Positions 16,376 to 16,660 of a stretch of DNA of 16,660 bases are shown piece by piece. The notes under the pieces were generated by a model, which did no database searches, was not told where the DNA came from, and saw only the letters and a program-made list of their open reading frames with translations. Source of the DNA: Phoronis ovalis (Eukaryota > Phoronida > Phoronidae). Made by a program: the position numbers and the translations under genes. The DNA lies in contig JAOXYB010023192.1 of assembly GCA_028565635.1 (NCBI GenBank), forward strand, positions 1 through 16,660, given 5' to 3'. The stretch's first letter is position 1, and each line of letters opens with the position of its first letter.

Positions 16376-16507
16376 GACACTTTATGTAGAAATAAGGGGT
16401 TTATCGTTCTTCAGCTTTTCGAGAAAATAAACAAAAATTGACTATGGTTAACAGACGATAGTTGAGAAGGTACGGAACACTAACAGATGGTTTTATTCAG
16501 ACTGACA
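16018..16507. mobile_element. Inverted-repeat element around Kazal exon 1
   Basis: The left arm (~16018-16112) and the complement of the right arm (~16426-16507) share CTAAATAAA-CCATC-GTTAGTG, TACCTTCTCAACTA-CGTCTG and GTCAATTTTTGTT in the same order, with small indels, over about 90 bp. About 310 bp separate the arms. This is the form of an old foldback or MITE insertion. No clear target duplication is visible. It spans part of intron 1, the proposed exon 1 and the putative 5' leader of the Kazal gene. Confidence 0.65.
16333..16375 (-). CDS. Kazal gene exon 1, proposed start and signal peptide
   Basis: ATG at 16375-16373 opens 14 codons (MKVLKPIKLPLTII) ending with G before a GTATAA donor. 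The phase-1 G joins the TG at the start of exon 2 to give Val. The joined N-terminus has a basic n-region, a hydrophobic core LPLTIIVALAA and a small-residue cleavage site, exactly what exon 2 lacks. The exon is tiny and lies between the arms of an inverted repeat (16018-16507), so a different upstream exon outside the window remains possible. Confidence 0.5.
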
Positions 16508-16660
16508 TATTATACTTGCTTTCACGTCATATAAAACAAATATACACATATAACAAAAATCGACTACTTTTCTTTTCTAATCTAAACATGAATTAATTAA
16601 CAAATGTAATTATAGGGAGTGCTCTCCGACACTGGAAAAGCTGAAGTTTATTAAAATAAA
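16508..16660. other. Sequence upstream of the Kazal gene
   Basis: AT-rich. On the minus strand a TTTTATATGACGTGA segment near 16522-16536 combines a TATA-like box with a TGACGTG site and would lie about 150 bp upstream of the proposed ATG. It is a possible promoter but a weak call. Confidence 0.25.

Noticed and set aside
1-16660. CRISPR array, bacterial operon or plasmid features
   Set aside because: No spaced identical repeats and no ribosome-binding sites; introns, TATA boxes and poly(A) signals show a eukaryotic genome.

Overview
The window looks like ordinary nuclear DNA of a metazoan, probably a marine invertebrate. It is AT-rich, has short GT-AG introns, TATA boxes and AATAAA signals, and carries many interspersed repeats. 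I cannot name the species: cnidarian, mollusc, hemichordate and similar lineages all fit. Nothing prokaryotic is present. Much of the content is decayed mobile DNA around a few genes, all read on the minus strand.

Layout. 1-3090: noncoding, with a small hairpin, a 31-bp tandem duplication, a GGCAC minisatellite, a dispersed repeat, and two decayed copies of the start of the next gene. 3096-3970: a compact single-exon orphan gene (222 aa) with its own poly(A) signal, TATA box and cluster of CRE-like sites. 4212-5060: a possible coding remnant, a C-rich minisatellite and two dispersed repeats. 5241-5790: a ~550-bp near-complete palindrome. 5927-7234: a broken gene for a type I membrane protein (signal peptide, membrane segment, acidic cytoplasmic part), with a promoter layout like that of the orphan gene. 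7393-11116: one ~3.7-kb insertion with ~325-bp terminal inverted repeats, carrying the wreck of a multi-copy invertebrate gene. 11117-12030: a non-LTR reverse transcriptase pseudogene. The next RT residues reappear at 7348-7392, beyond the far end of the 3.7-kb insertion, so the insertion landed inside the RT. 12375-12778: a 404-bp non-autonomous DNA transposon with a perfect 8-bp target duplication. 13310-13470: a GC-rich repeat. 14008-16375: the best intact gene, a six-exon secreted protein of 318 aa with four Kazal domains, in which every linker carries an acidic Ser-Gly motif of the glycosaminoglycan-attachment type. 16018-16507: an inverted-repeat element that surrounds the proposed first coding exon of the Kazal gene.

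The genes do not form a pathway. The points of most interest are the nested insertion that ties an uncharacterised gene family to a long-TIR transposon, the Kazal gene built from duplicated phase-2 exons, the promoter layout shared by the orphan gene and the membrane-protein pseudogene, and the long palindrome. All homology statements rest on reading by eye and memory of families; no search was run.
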